Below, one piece after another: positions 10,900 to 18,698 of a stretch of 64,000 bases of DNA (position 1 is the stretch's first letter; each line of letters begins with the position of its first letter). Source of the stretch: Thalassotalea euphylliae. GTDB taxonomy: Bacteria > Pseudomonadota > Gammaproteobacteria > Enterobacterales > Alteromonadaceae. The notes below the pieces were generated by a model. It made no database searches and was not told the DNA's origin. It saw nothing but the letters and a program-made list of their open reading frames with translations. Both the position numbers and the translations under genes were made by a program. The DNA is taken from the NCBI RefSeq assembly GCF_003390375.1, contig NZ_QUOT01000001.1, positions 3,720,001 to 3,784,000 of the forward strand, read 5' to 3'.

Positions 10900-11694
10900 T
10901 TGTTGAAACTTATTTATTTTTTGCTGTTAAGTTTTAGCTTTTTTAGTTTTAGCGCAGAAGCCTCCACTGAACCTAGCAATCCACAAAGTGTAAAAAAGCC
11001 AGTTAAAGACAAAGTCTATTTGGTCGGGGTTGAAGACGTTAGTTATTACCCGCTATTCGACTTTAATGGGAAAAATAACCACCAACCGAGTTTTGCCCGA
11101 GACTTGCTTACCACTTTCTTTGACTCTCACCATATAACGTTCAAGTTTGTGGCTCTGCCTGTTAAGCGCTTTGATAAGTGGTATCTAGAGCACAATATAG
11201 ATTTTAAGTTTCCTGACAATTTTCGTTGGCGCAACGACCAATCAAATAGCTTAGGCATCACCTTTTCAGCGCCCGTCATAACCTTGTCAGCTGGTACTTA
11301 TGTCAATAAACAAAGTGCTACAGCTTCACGTCGGGATATAAAGTCATTAGCAACGATTCGCGGATTTCACCCCAGCCTTTGGTTACAAGAGATCAAAAAG
11401 CAACGCCTTTCTGTGATTGAAGAGTCGACACCATTAGCGGTTGTGCGCCATGTGTTGGCAGGCAATGCGACTGCCACCAATATTGACGCGAATGTAATTA
11501 ACAATGCCTTACAAAAACTAAACCGTCAGGGCGATATTGTTTTAGCTGAAGGAATTTTTCACCAGCAATATGCTTACCACTTCTCCACAATTCAACATCC
11601 TGAGATTATTCATAAATTTGATCAGTTCCTACGCGACAACACGGAACTTGTGGCAAAATTAAAAGACAAGTACAAGATTGTTGAGAATTTTTGA
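10900..11694 (+). CDS. Periplasmic substrate-binding-like protein
   Basis: 264 residues with a signal peptide (hydrophobic stretch about 2-18, cleavage near SAEA|S), so periplasmic. The body resembles the SBP_bac_3 / PBP2 fold (VYLVGVEDVSYYPLFDF, FARDLLTTFFDSHHITFKFV), but no transporter genes are adjacent. Such stand-alone proteins are common in Alteromonadales and may be orphan sensors. The start is a TTG at 10900 preceded by aagga; a TTG one codon later is equally possible. Its stop overlaps the next ATG (tgatg), so translation of the two is probably coupled. The family assignment is moderately certain, and no ligand can be named. Confidence 0.7.
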   Translation: MLKLIYFLLLSFSFFSFSAEASTEPSNPQSVKKPVKDKVYLVGVEDVSYYPLFDFNGKNNHQPSFARDLLTTFFDSHHITFKFVALPVKRFDKWYLEHNIDFKFPDNFRWRNDQSNSLGITFSAPVITLSAGTYVNKQSATASRRDIKSLATIRGFHPSLWLQEIKKQRLSVIEESTPLAVVRHVLAGNATATNIDANVINNALQKLNRQGDIVLAEGIFHQQYAYHFSTIQHPEIIHKFDQFLRDNTELVAKLKDKYKIVENF

Positions 11695-12077
11695 TGAACC
11701 AATATAGCCGCGACCAGCTAGTAGGCCAGTGGGTGCGAAATTGCCAAGACGAGCAAGGCAACCCATTTGTTGAACACGCTGAGTTTTTCCCTGACGGTAG
11801 CTTTGAGTTTTGTTTTATGACGATGTCTTTAAAAGGCGATATTCTAGAGCAAACGATTGAAATGGGGGATTGGGGACTTGTTGGCGACGTTCATTTTACC
11901 ATTACAAAGAACGAAGTGGTTGATGAGAACCTCTATGCGGCAGACCTAAACAACGCCGACAATTACCATGCTTATCAAGTGACACAGCTAAGCGCCGATA
12001 GCTTTTCATATCAGCACCTTATCTCAAAAGAGTCCTTTATCCTGAAACGGGTAATTGATAACATCGGCCACTGTTAA
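11694..12077 (+). CDS. Hypothetical protein, lipocalin-like beta fold
   Basis: 127 residues from the ATG that overlaps the upstream stop by one base (tgatg). This start is preferred over an in-frame TTG one codon earlier. The sequence begins with LVGQWVRNCQDEQGN and continues with alternating beta strands (AEFFPDGSFEFCFMTMSL, MGDWGLVGDVHFTITKNE). The GxW-type opening and strand pattern suggest a small lipocalin-like barrel. There is no signal peptide. It is coupled to the substrate-binding-like gene and lies 34 bp before dapA. No function can be assigned. Confidence 0.62.
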   Translation: MNQYSRDQLVGQWVRNCQDEQGNPFVEHAEFFPDGSFEFCFMTMSLKGDILEQTIEMGDWGLVGDVHFTITKNEVVDENLYAADLNNADNYHAYQVTQLSADSFSYQHLISKESFILKRVIDNIGHC

Positions 12078-12111
12078 CGCAACCAAAACACAATAATAGG
12101 TATAAAACGTC

Positions 12112-13020
12112 ATGAAATTGCTAAACCAAGCCAGTTTGATCACCGCCGTTAAAACCCCTTTTGATCAGCGTGGAGATATTGATTTAGACACTTATGACAA
12201 GCTAGTTGAGCGCCAAATTAGTGCTGGTGTTGACGGTATTATTGTTGGTGGCACTACAGGTGAAGGGCATTTGCTAAGCTGGGAAGAGCACCTGATGCTG
12301 ATTGCGCACAGTGCCCACAAATTTGGTGAACGTTTGCTGATCGTTGGTAATACTGGTAGCAATAATACCCGTGAAGCAATTAAAGCAACGGAAAATGGCT
12401 TTGCGACAGGTATGCACGCTGCGTTGCAAATTAACCCTTATTATGGCCGCACATCAACTGTTGGCGTTGGTGTTCATTTTGAAAAAGTACTCGATATTGG
12501 CCCTGCCTTTATTTACAACGTTCCAGGGCGAACAGGGCAAGACCTAACGCCTGAAATTATTGAACCATTGGCCCAGCATAAACACTTTATTGGTTTGAAA
12601 GAGTGCACTGGTAATGATCGCATAGCTTATTACGAGCAGCGCGGTATTGCTTGTTGGTCAGGCAATGACGATGAATGTTTCGATGGTCGCCATCAGCACA
12701 ATTCACACGGGGTGATTTCGGTAACCTCAAACATAGTGCCAGAGCTAATGCGTACGCTAATGGATAAGCCAGATTCGGCGCTTAATGAGCAGTTACAGCC
12801 ATTGATGAGTTGGTTATTCTGTGAACCCAACCCTATTGCCATCAATACCGCATTAATGATGACTGGTGCTGTTCAGACAAACTTCCGCTTACCTTATCAA
12901 GCACTAACCTCTGAGCAACGTGCACAAGGGCTGGCGTTACTAGAAGCGATAGATGCTGATAAGCGAGTCGGTGATGCACTAAACTTGTTAGCTGAGCAAG
13001 ACTTTAACTACTGTTATTAG
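12112..13020 (+). CDS. dapA: 4-hydroxy-tetrahydrodipicolinate synthase, plant-type DapA
   Basis: 302 residues of the DHDPS (beta/alpha)8-barrel family, which condenses pyruvate with aspartate semialdehyde in the lysine/diaminopimelate pathway. Catalytic residues are in place: Schiff-base Lys in GLKECTGNDR (about K163), the Tyr of YNVPGRTG (about Y135), Thr in GGTTGEG (about 47-52), Tyr in NPYYG (about Y111), and Arg of the PGRTG loop (about R140). The sequence follows the chloroplast/plant version rather than the E. coli one: LLSWEEHLML, VGNTGSNNTREA, MHAALQINPYYG, WSGNDDEC and LFCEPNPIAINTAL all have close plant equivalents. Trp57 sits where E. coli has His53 in the lysine-binding site, as in the lysine-sensitive plant enzymes. 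It is followed by a hairpin before the convergent gene. Confidence 0.9.
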   Translation: MKLLNQASLITAVKTPFDQRGDIDLDTYDKLVERQISAGVDGIIVGGTTGEGHLLSWEEHLMLIAHSAHKFGERLLIVGNTGSNNTREAIKATENGFATGMHAALQINPYYGRTSTVGVGVHFEKVLDIGPAFIYNVPGRTGQDLTPEIIEPLAQHKHFIGLKECTGNDRIAYYEQRGIACWSGNDDECFDGRHQHNSHGVISVTSNIVPELMRTLMDKPDSALNEQLQPLMSWLFCEPNPIAINTALMMTGAVQTNFRLPYQALTSEQRAQGLALLEAIDADKRVGDALNLLAEQDFNYCY

Positions 13021-13038
13021 AGTTTAGCGCTTAAATCT

Positions 13039-13072
13039 AGCGTTCAGGTTTGCAGTTACCAATCTGAACGCT
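13039..13072. terminator. Hairpin between convergent dapA and pseudouridine synthase genes
   Basis: agcgttcaggtt (13039-13050) pairs with aatctgaacgct (13061-13072), a 12-bp stem with one G-T pair and a 10-nt loop. T tracts are weak on both sides. Its position between two gene ends suggests transcript 3' processing or weak bidirectional termination. Confidence 0.5.
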
Positions 13073-13118
13073 TACCTTGCTATTTCCCCTTTACTTGTCA
13101 CTTTCGCTTTTCAATCAG

Positions 13119-13976
13119 CTAATTGAGGTTATTTAGGCTTAGCTGCATATCTTTTGGTAAGTGGTAATCTCTGAATTCCCCCAACAATGGGCAGTTAAAC
13201 TTTAGCCTTATCGCACAAAGTTGTAGGTCAACACCGAAGCGTTCGTTTACTTCTTGATTACCGTGCAGGCGATCACCAACTATCGGACAGCCGACATAGG
13301 CGGCATGCTTGCGAATTTGGTGTTTTCTACCGGTTTCTATATCAATCAAGTAATGTCCAATTTTACGTTCTTGGTCTATTGCCAGCTGACTAAAATGACT
13401 AATGGCTCGTTTCCCATCGATAGGCTCTTCAACCGTAAATTTATCTGCATTTGTTAAGTAGGGAAGTGCGACAATCGCTTGATATTGCTTGGTTAGTTGG
13501 CGTTTCTCAAATAATTGAGTCAATGCTTGTGCAGCCTTTTTACTGTGAGCGATAACAATTAAACCACTCGTGGCTCTATCGAGTCGATGCACTAAGTAGC
13601 ACTGACGATCACCCGATAAATGCAGTTGAGCCCAGCGGGTAATGGTACAATGATCACTCCACTTTGAACCCTGCGACAGCATACCACTAGGCTTGTACCA
13701 TACACTGTAACTTTCTTGGTCATCTACCAATGTTGCGTTAGGTGGCTCTTGTGCAAGCACTGTGTGATTGTAGTAAAAGTGCAGTGTTTCACCATGACTT
13801 ATCAGCTTTTTAACTCGTCGTAATCGCTGAACGCTTTTACCTTTTTCTAACCACAGCGCACCTTTGCTGATGGCTGATTTTAATTCTGAGCTCGAAAGCT
13901 GAGTTGCCTTGCTGAGAATAGTGAGCGCTGTGGCTGCATCGCCTTGGTGTTGCAAATGAAATTCGAGTTGAGACAC
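13119..13976 (-). CDS. RluA-family RNA pseudouridine synthase
   Basis: 285 residues. An N-terminal S4-like region (about 10-70, LSSSELKSAISKGALWLEKG) precedes the pseudouridine synthase catalytic domain. The catalytic motif HRLDRATSGLIV is intact, with the Asp at about 133. Later family motifs VEEPIDGKRA and ETGRKHQIRKHAAYVGCPIVGD are also present. It isomerises uridine to pseudouridine in rRNA or tRNA. The target cannot be told from sequence, although the family includes RluA/C/D and TruC. It is convergent with dapA. Confidence 0.88.
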   Translation of the reverse strand: MSQLEFHLQHQGDAATALTILSKATQLSSSELKSAISKGALWLEKGKSVQRLRRVKKLISHGETLHFYYNHTVLAQEPPNATLVDDQESYSVWYKPSGMLSQGSKWSDHCTITRWAQLHLSGDRQCYLVHRLDRATSGLIVIAHSKKAAQALTQLFEKRQLTKQYQAIVALPYLTNADKFTVEEPIDGKRAISHFSQLAIDQERKIGHYLIDIETGRKHQIRKHAAYVGCPIVGDRLHGNQEVNERFGVDLQLCAIRLKFNCPLLGEFRDYHLPKDMQLSLNNLN

Positions 13977-14152
13977 AGAAAATTAATGCTCTAGCATTTA
14001 AATATAGAATTAATGCCCAATAATAACATGTAAGCCCTAGCGCATAACAGCAGCAAGCGGACGCCGCTAATGCTCGTTGTGCCTCTTGTTGTAACCCGAC
14101 TCAGTATGAACACGCAGCGTTGTGTTTTTAACAGCAGTACAGGAATGAATAA

Positions 14153-14497
14153 ATGAACAGAGATTTAACGCTTTTCCCTGAAGATGATATTGGTAATGCT
14201 CTTTGGGAGTTAAAGGCGCAAGGCACAGATTTAGCTGTTGAACATGAAGTCGAATTTTCGGTTATTTTCCCAAGCCAAGAGCAGGCGCTGAAATTTGGTC
14301 ATATGCTGTTAGAAAATGGACAAAAACTATCGTTTAGCCCGTATCAAGCCAATGCAGAATTTCCATGGGAGATAACGGCTTACCCATTTATGCCATTGAG
14401 TTATGAAAATGTTGTGGCCTATCAAGCCTTATTGCAAGAGCACTGCCCTGCATTTGGGGGCCAATTCGACGGCTGGTATTGTCAGGTAGCAGAGTAA
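14153..14497 (+). CDS. RraB-family (ribonuclease E inhibitor B-like) protein
   Basis: 114 residues, cytoplasmic. The sequence (FPEDDIGNALWELKAQGTD, VEFSVIFPSQEQALKFG, WEITAYPFMPLSYENV, FDGWYC) fits the small RraB/DUF1260-like family, whose founding member binds RNase E and dampens RNA decay. It lacks the long acidic tail of E. coli RraB, so an RNase E role is only inferred. A ribosome site (agga) precedes the ATG. It starts a plus-strand run leading to acpH. Confidence 0.7.
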   Translation: MNRDLTLFPEDDIGNALWELKAQGTDLAVEHEVEFSVIFPSQEQALKFGHMLLENGQKLSFSPYQANAEFPWEITAYPFMPLSYENVVAYQALLQEHCPAFGGQFDGWYCQVAE

Positions 14498-14558
14498 GTG
14501 GCGGGCTTTGAATTGGTAATAGCTTTTACAATGGGTTCTTGAGTAAAGTGATGTAGTT

Positions 14559-14768
14559 ATGGATTTATCCGCGCTTGAAGCGCTGCAAAAAAATAGTAAA
14601 CGATCGTATAACGATCAAAAAGCGATCATTAAAAAAGTGTTGGCGGGTCGAGCTGTGAGCTGCAAAGTTTGTCACCAGCCGATAATGTTCAATATGGCTA
14701 ACCAAAATCAGCCAGCGAAAGTGTGTTGTGCCCAAGGCTGCACTGATATCGAATTAGATATAAGCTAG
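14559..14768 (+). CDS. Small putative zinc-ribbon protein, 69 aa
   Basis: 69 residues. The N-terminal half is a basic helix (NSKRSYNDQKAIIKKVLAG), followed by a compact Cys cluster: CKVC at about 35-38, then CCAQGC at about 56-61. The spacing suggests a single zinc-binding knuckle. I know similar short proteins in Alteromonadales annotated only as hypothetical. It lies between the RraB-family gene and acpH on the same strand. A nucleic-acid binding role is plausible but only inferred. Confidence 0.68.
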   Translation: MDLSALEALQKNSKRSYNDQKAIIKKVLAGRAVSCKVCHQPIMFNMANQNQPAKVCCAQGCTDIELDIS

Positions 14769-14865
14769 GAGCAACAGTGCAGTTAAATGTTACCCAGCCA
14801 ATATCACCAAGTTTGAGTAGCATAACAATCAATAGTTTAACAGAGCTTATAAAGTCGAGTGTTAT

Positions 14866-15459
14866 GTGAATTATTTAGCCCATTTATTCCTCTCGCCAGA
14901 TCTACCAGCCGTACGGGTTGGCAATTTGATGGGAGACTTCGTTAAAGGTAATCATTTGGAGTATTTGCCAGGTCAAATTCGCCAAGGGGTTTATCTGCAC
15001 AGGGCAATAGATAAGTTTACCGATAGCCACCCCCAAGTCGCCGCGTTAAAAACCTTGTTATCCCCTCAGCGCAAACGTTTTGCAGGCATTGTTAATGACA
15101 TTGTTTTTGATCATTTGCTCGCAAAGTATTGGCATCAGTACTGTAAAGTGCCACTTAGTGAGTTTGCCGAGTTAAGGTATCAAGAGCTAAGTGCCCATAA
15201 AACCCATATGCCAGAAAAAATGGCGTCGATGGTGTCTCGTATGATTGATGGAAACTGGCTTGTAGAGTACCAATCGCCACAGTCTGTAGCAGGCGCTATC
15301 AACGGGGTAAGCCGTCGTATTCGATTTGATAATAAGCTAGCCGGAGCTGCGGAAGAGGTTATGCCCGTTTTAGGTGAATATGAGCAGGCGTTTTCTACTT
15401 TTTTTCCAGACCTACAGGTATTTGTTCAGGAGTACATTGATGATAAGCGCTTAAATTAG
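14866..15459 (+). CDS. acpH: Acyl carrier protein phosphodiesterase
   Basis: 197 residues, the usual AcpH length. It begins MNYLAHLFLS, then GNLMGDFVKG and GVYLHRAIDKFTDSHP, the His/Asp motifs of the AcpH family (HD-like metal-dependent phosphodiesterase). It removes the 4'-phosphopantetheine arm from acyl carrier protein, regulating ACP turnover. The start is GTG at 14866: the conserved N-terminus begins exactly there and no in-frame ATG fits. It is cytoplasmic and ends in a strong hairpin before the convergent flavoprotein gene. Confidence 0.9.
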   Translation: MNYLAHLFLSPDLPAVRVGNLMGDFVKGNHLEYLPGQIRQGVYLHRAIDKFTDSHPQVAALKTLLSPQRKRFAGIVNDIVFDHLLAKYWHQYCKVPLSEFAELRYQELSAHKTHMPEKMASMVSRMIDGNWLVEYQSPQSVAGAINGVSRRIRFDNKLAGAAEEVMPVLGEYEQAFSTFFPDLQVFVQEYIDDKRLN

Positions 15460-15460
15460 G

Positions 15461-15487
15461 CGGTAAACCAAGGGCTTTGGTTTACCG
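15461..15487. terminator. Hairpin between convergent acpH and nitroreductase genes
   Basis: cggtaaaccaa and ttggtttaccg form an 11-bp perfect stem with a five-base loop, directly after the acpH stop. No long T tract follows on the plus strand. A second T-rich hairpin-like segment (gagcgtttttaagctc) lies at about 15498-15513. The pair probably defines both transcript ends. Confidence 0.65.
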
Positions 15488-15553
15488 GCCTTAACTCGAG
15501 CGTTTTTAAGCTCTTTGACTTAAGCGTTTTGCCTTAAGCGATGAGAGTTTTTG

Positions 15554-16228
15554 CTATAAAAAGGTCGCGATGTCGTCTAACGACTTTTTCACTGTTGCAT
15601 GATGTGGAATGGTTGCGTCGTCCGCTGGGTAGCCAGCAATTAACAACATGTACGCACGGTCATTATCGGTACGTTGGCAAATCTTATTCAAGAACGACAT
15701 CGGCTTTGGCGTATGGGTTAACGTCGCTAAACCTGCGTTATGAAGCGCGTTGATCAAAAAACCAGTAGCAATACCAACAGACTCATGCACATAATAGTTA
15801 GTATTCTCTTCACCTTTGGTGATACCACCTTTTTTCTCACTAAAAATAGCGATTAACCAAGGAGCGATCTCTAGGTAAGGTTTTTGATCGTCGGTTCCTA
15901 ATGGCTTTAATGCGTCTAACCATTCGTCACCCGCACGGCCACTGTAAAAACCGCGCTCGTGGTTTTCCGCTTGTTCACGTACTTGGCGCTTAATTTCTGG
16001 ATCAGAAATTGCCACAAATTGCCAAGGTTGGTGGTTAGCACCGCTAGGTGCTGTGCCTGCGGCTTTGATACAGTTTTCAATAACTTCTCGTGCTACCGGA
16101 CGGTCGCTAAATTTACGAATACTATGGCGACGCTTAATGTTGTCATAAAAGTCCGCAGAGCGGCTTAACATTTCTTTTGCAGGGTATTCGATAAAGTCGG
16201 TTAGGGGAGAGCAATCGTGTTCTTTCAT
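15554..16228 (-). CDS. Nitroreductase-fold flavoprotein, iodotyrosine deiodinase-like
   Basis: 224 residues of the nitroreductase/FMN fold. FMN-binding motifs RRHSIRKFSDRPV and GTAPSGANHQPWQFV are near the N-terminus. Unlike ordinary nitroreductases it carries the active-site lid of iodotyrosine deiodinase: Glu91, Tyr95 and Lys116 in ERGFYSGRAGDEW...QKPYLEIAP. These keep the 4- and 21-residue spacings of human IYD E157, Y161 and K182. A THTP segment corresponds to the Thr region near FMN N5, and the C-terminal GYPADDATIP matches the IYD GYP..ATVP motif. The predicted activity is reductive dehalogenation of halotyrosines, made plausible by the marine setting. No transporter or tyrosine catabolic gene is adjacent. 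Confidence 0.85.
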   Translation of the reverse strand: MKEHDCSPLTDFIEYPAKEMLSRSADFYDNIKRRHSIRKFSDRPVAREVIENCIKAAGTAPSGANHQPWQFVAISDPEIKRQVREQAENHERGFYSGRAGDEWLDALKPLGTDDQKPYLEIAPWLIAIFSEKKGGITKGEENTNYYVHESVGIATGFLINALHNAGLATLTHTPKPMSFLNKICQRTDNDRAYMLLIAGYPADDATIPHHATVKKSLDDIATFL

Positions 16229-16370
16229 GTGTATTTCAATAACTAAATTTGTAAAAAGTATTAAGCGAATAGCTTGATTTTACAAGACCTAGCATAGCTT
16301 GATTGGCTTTCAATTATGTTTTTGTTTGTTGAAAGAATGATTAAGTTGCCAGTTTATTGGCTAATTTGCG

Positions 16371-17174
16371 TTATTCTTGGCTAAGATACGTTTGCAAAAT
16401 ATTCTGATAGTCGGGCGTCGATTTTAATTTCGCCAGTGCAGAATTAAACCGTTCGACAAGCGCCGGGTAGCGGCCATTTTTAGCAAAAGCCAAATGCAGA
16501 GGAGCTTCATATAAATGGGGTTCAAGCACTTTAATGCGATGCTCACGCTCACCACCAAGTTTATTGACATAGTAAGGCAAGATGTTGGCATCCATTAGCG
16601 CCAGTGGGGCTTGTCCGGCAAGTAGCATTTCGACTTGTTGCTCCTCATTGGCAAGCGCTAATGTTTCTAAATTCGCATTGGTATAGGCTTCGCCATAATA
16701 GTAACCAACGATTCCAGCGACTTTGTAGTTGGCAAGTGCGGTTAGATCGCCACTGAAATTGATATCAAATGCGCTAGATGAAACTAAATTCATGCGCTCC
16801 ATCACAATACTTTCTGGCACGAAACTTAAATACCTAGCACGCTCTTGATTAAAACTGACGGGGAAAATAGCATCGATATCGCCATTTTCTGCTAGTGAAA
16901 ACATCCGCAACCAAGGTACAGGTACATAGTTTATCTCAACATCTTCACCCACCAGTTTGGCGGCGGCTTCAATAATATCTGGTACAAGCCCTTTTATTTC
17001 GCCATTTTCTAGCCAATGGTAAGGAGGGTAAGCTTGCATTGGATTAGCGATATTAATGGTCACTGGTTCTAGCTTTAATGCGTTGGCAGGCAAGGCGAGC
17101 AGAAAACTAACGCAAAGTACGCATTGTAGTAGCACAGAAAGAGAACTATTTTTTATCGCTGCCTTGATTGACAC
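16371..17174 (-). CDS. Periplasmic substrate-binding protein (PBP2-type, family 3-like)
   Basis: 267 residues with an N-terminal signal (LQCVLCVSFLLALPANA|L, about residues 17-33), so periplasmic. Typical SBP_bac_3 features are present: YPPYHWLENGEIKGLVPDIIEAAAKLVG at the N-lobe, PWLRMFSLAENGDIDAIFPVS with the ligand loop, and the hinge region at about 145-165. No permease or ATPase gene is linked, so it may be an orphan binding protein or a sensor. The start is GTG at 17174. The ligand, probably an amino acid-like compound, is unknown. Confidence 0.8.
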   Translation of the reverse strand: MSIKAAIKNSSLSVLLQCVLCVSFLLALPANALKLEPVTINIANPMQAYPPYHWLENGEIKGLVPDIIEAAAKLVGEDVEINYVPVPWLRMFSLAENGDIDAIFPVSFNQERARYLSFVPESIVMERMNLVSSSAFDINFSGDLTALANYKVAGIVGYYYGEAYTNANLETLALANEEQQVEMLLAGQAPLALMDANILPYYVNKLGGEREHRIKVLEPHLYEAPLHLAFAKNGRYPALVERFNSALAKLKSTPDYQNILQTYLSQE

Positions 17175-17670
17175 AGACTAAGGATACCCGTTATTGAGCT
17201 GGCGTTATTGATTAATCTAGCACGAAGTTTTGCGCAACTAAACCCGTTGCAAGTGATGAAAGCGGTTTCAGGAGGTCGCTGAAAAGCTATATTTGGCAAT
17301 GACTTAATATATTAACTACGCGTTTAAAACAAAGACTGGTCTACTAATTTGTTAGTAATGAATGGGCTCTACACAACATAAAAGTAAACCAAGTCTAAGT
17401 GAACTATAACTTCCCTACTCACGAAACTATTCGTGATAAGAGGTAATGCTTAACGGCCAGTAAACAGCAGCTAGTCAAGTGAGCTTAGTCCAGTGAGCTT
17501 AGTCCAGTGAGCTTAGTGAATCGAGGTGAATAAGAAAAAATGGCTGACTATATTAAAACCTTGGTTTGAAAAAAGCAGTGCGCAGGAAAAGCTGAACACC
17601 GAAGTGTAAATTGTATCCGCTGACACTAGTTTCACTTCCATTTTTTTCGCAGCTTGTCAGGCTTCCTTGG
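17175..17670. other. Intergenic region, 496 bp, with a 14-bp tandem repeat
   Basis: No convincing gene. It contains three copies of a 14-bp unit (see 17479-17519). A 27-codon plus-strand frame starting with GTG at 17526 (NKKKWLTILKPWFEKSSAQE) has a weak upstream site and no further support, so I do not call it. Upstream promoter signals for the genes on either side are not obvious. Confidence 0.5.
17479..17519. repeat. Tandem repeat, 14-bp unit, about 3 copies
   Basis: gtgagcttagtcca is repeated at 17479-17492 and 17493-17506. A third, nearly complete copy (gtgagcttagtga) runs from 17507 to 17519. It lies in a gene-free spacer. Confidence 0.85.
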
Positions 17671-18114
17671 TTAGTGTTTGCTTAGAATGCGGTCAAGGTG
17701 GTCGGCAAATGCTTTTTTATCTTGTTGGCTTAGCGCCGGTGGCCCACCGGTATTTACGCCACTGGCACGCATGGTGTCCATAAAGTCGCGGACATTAAGG
17801 CGAGCTTTGATATTTGCGCTGGTAAACAGCTCACCGCGCGGACTAAGAGCTTGCCCACCTTTTTCAATTACTTCGGCGGCAAGCGGAATATCGCTAGTTA
17901 TCACTAAGTCGCCTTGTTGAAGTCGTTGCACGATTTCATCGTCGGCAACATCGAACCCTGATGAAACTTGAAGCATTCGTACAAACTTGGAATTAGGTGT
18001 GCGCATGCTATGGTTTGCGACTAGTGTGGTCATTAATTGTTTACGCTCTGCAGCGCGAAAAATTATTTCTTTGATGGCGACAGGGCAGGCGTCAGCATCA
18101 ACCCAAATATTCAT
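17671..18114 (-). CDS. UPF0178 / DUF188 protein (YaiI/YqxD family)
   Basis: 147 residues. It begins MNIWVDADACPVAIKEIIFRAAER and contains TLVANHSMR, DIVQRLQQGDLVITSDIPLAAE-type and GELFTSANIKARLNVRDFMDTMR motifs of the DUF188 family, which has a PIN-domain-like fold with conserved acidic residues. Family members are widespread and uncharacterised, and a nuclease activity has only been suggested. It is cytoplasmic. It precedes the AIG2-like gene's stop on the same strand by about 100 bp. Confidence 0.87.
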   Translation of the reverse strand: MNIWVDADACPVAIKEIIFRAAERKQLMTTLVANHSMRTPNSKFVRMLQVSSGFDVADDEIVQRLQQGDLVITSDIPLAAEVIEKGGQALSPRGELFTSANIKARLNVRDFMDTMRASGVNTGGPPALSQQDKKAFADHLDRILSKH

Positions 18115-18210
18115 GATTTTTCCTTATTCTATTCAATTTTGGTACAACTCGTTCTAGTTGAATGTAAGTCGAACTTGAATGAGTGTAGTTGGTTATATAG
18201 GCCATCAATG

Positions 18211-18606
18211 CTACGCTGGTGACTTGGTTAGCGTGTATATGTAGGCCGGAACATATTCACCACTGGCAAGCCGGACTTGGGCTACAACGCGTTGATAGCC
18301 ATCACCTTCAAATTCATCTAATCGTTGCCAATGAGCTGGTAGATCTTCAGAGGTAAAAAGCTGGCCTTGCACTTGTTCGGCCTGATTTACGCTGCTTAGC
18401 TGCTCTTGAGCAAGCACTATCCCTGGATAGCCCATGGCTGCGCCCCAGCCCTCGGCATAAAGAGTTCCTGTTACAGTGGCTGCTTGCCAGTCACCTTTTA
18501 GGTCTTCAAGAATATGTTCATTCGGTTTTCCAGGCGCCAATGTGCCATAAACAAATAGGCGATGTTCGCAAGCAGCAGGGCTGATGGACTCTTGATTGTT
18601 GTTCAT
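18211..18606 (-). CDS. Gamma-glutamylcyclotransferase-like (AIG2) family protein
   Basis: 131 residues of the GGCT/AIG2 fold. The substrate-binding loop FVYGTLAPG is near residues 18-26 and the conserved acidic residue lies in RLDEFEGDGYQR, the proposed catalytic Glu. Members cyclise gamma-glutamyl amine bonds, for example in glutathione degradation, or have other amine-transfer roles. Substrate is unknown here. The protein is cytoplasmic with no operon partner. The ATG at 18606 is the only good start. Confidence 0.85.
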   Translation of the reverse strand: MNNNQESISPAACEHRLFVYGTLAPGKPNEHILEDLKGDWQAATVTGTLYAEGWGAAMGYPGIVLAQEQLSSVNQAEQVQGQLFTSEDLPAHWQRLDEFEGDGYQRVVAQVRLASGEYVPAYIYTLTKSPA

Positions 18607-18698
18607 AACGTGTGCTTGGTATTCATTTTATCGTTACTAATCGACTGAGAGTGTCTTATCTAATGCAAAGCTCTAGAATAACGCCCTAGCATAAAGCG

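Noticed and set aside
17526..17609. 27-codon plus-strand frame with GTG start
   Set aside because: Ribosome site too close and no similarity; could not be separated from chance.
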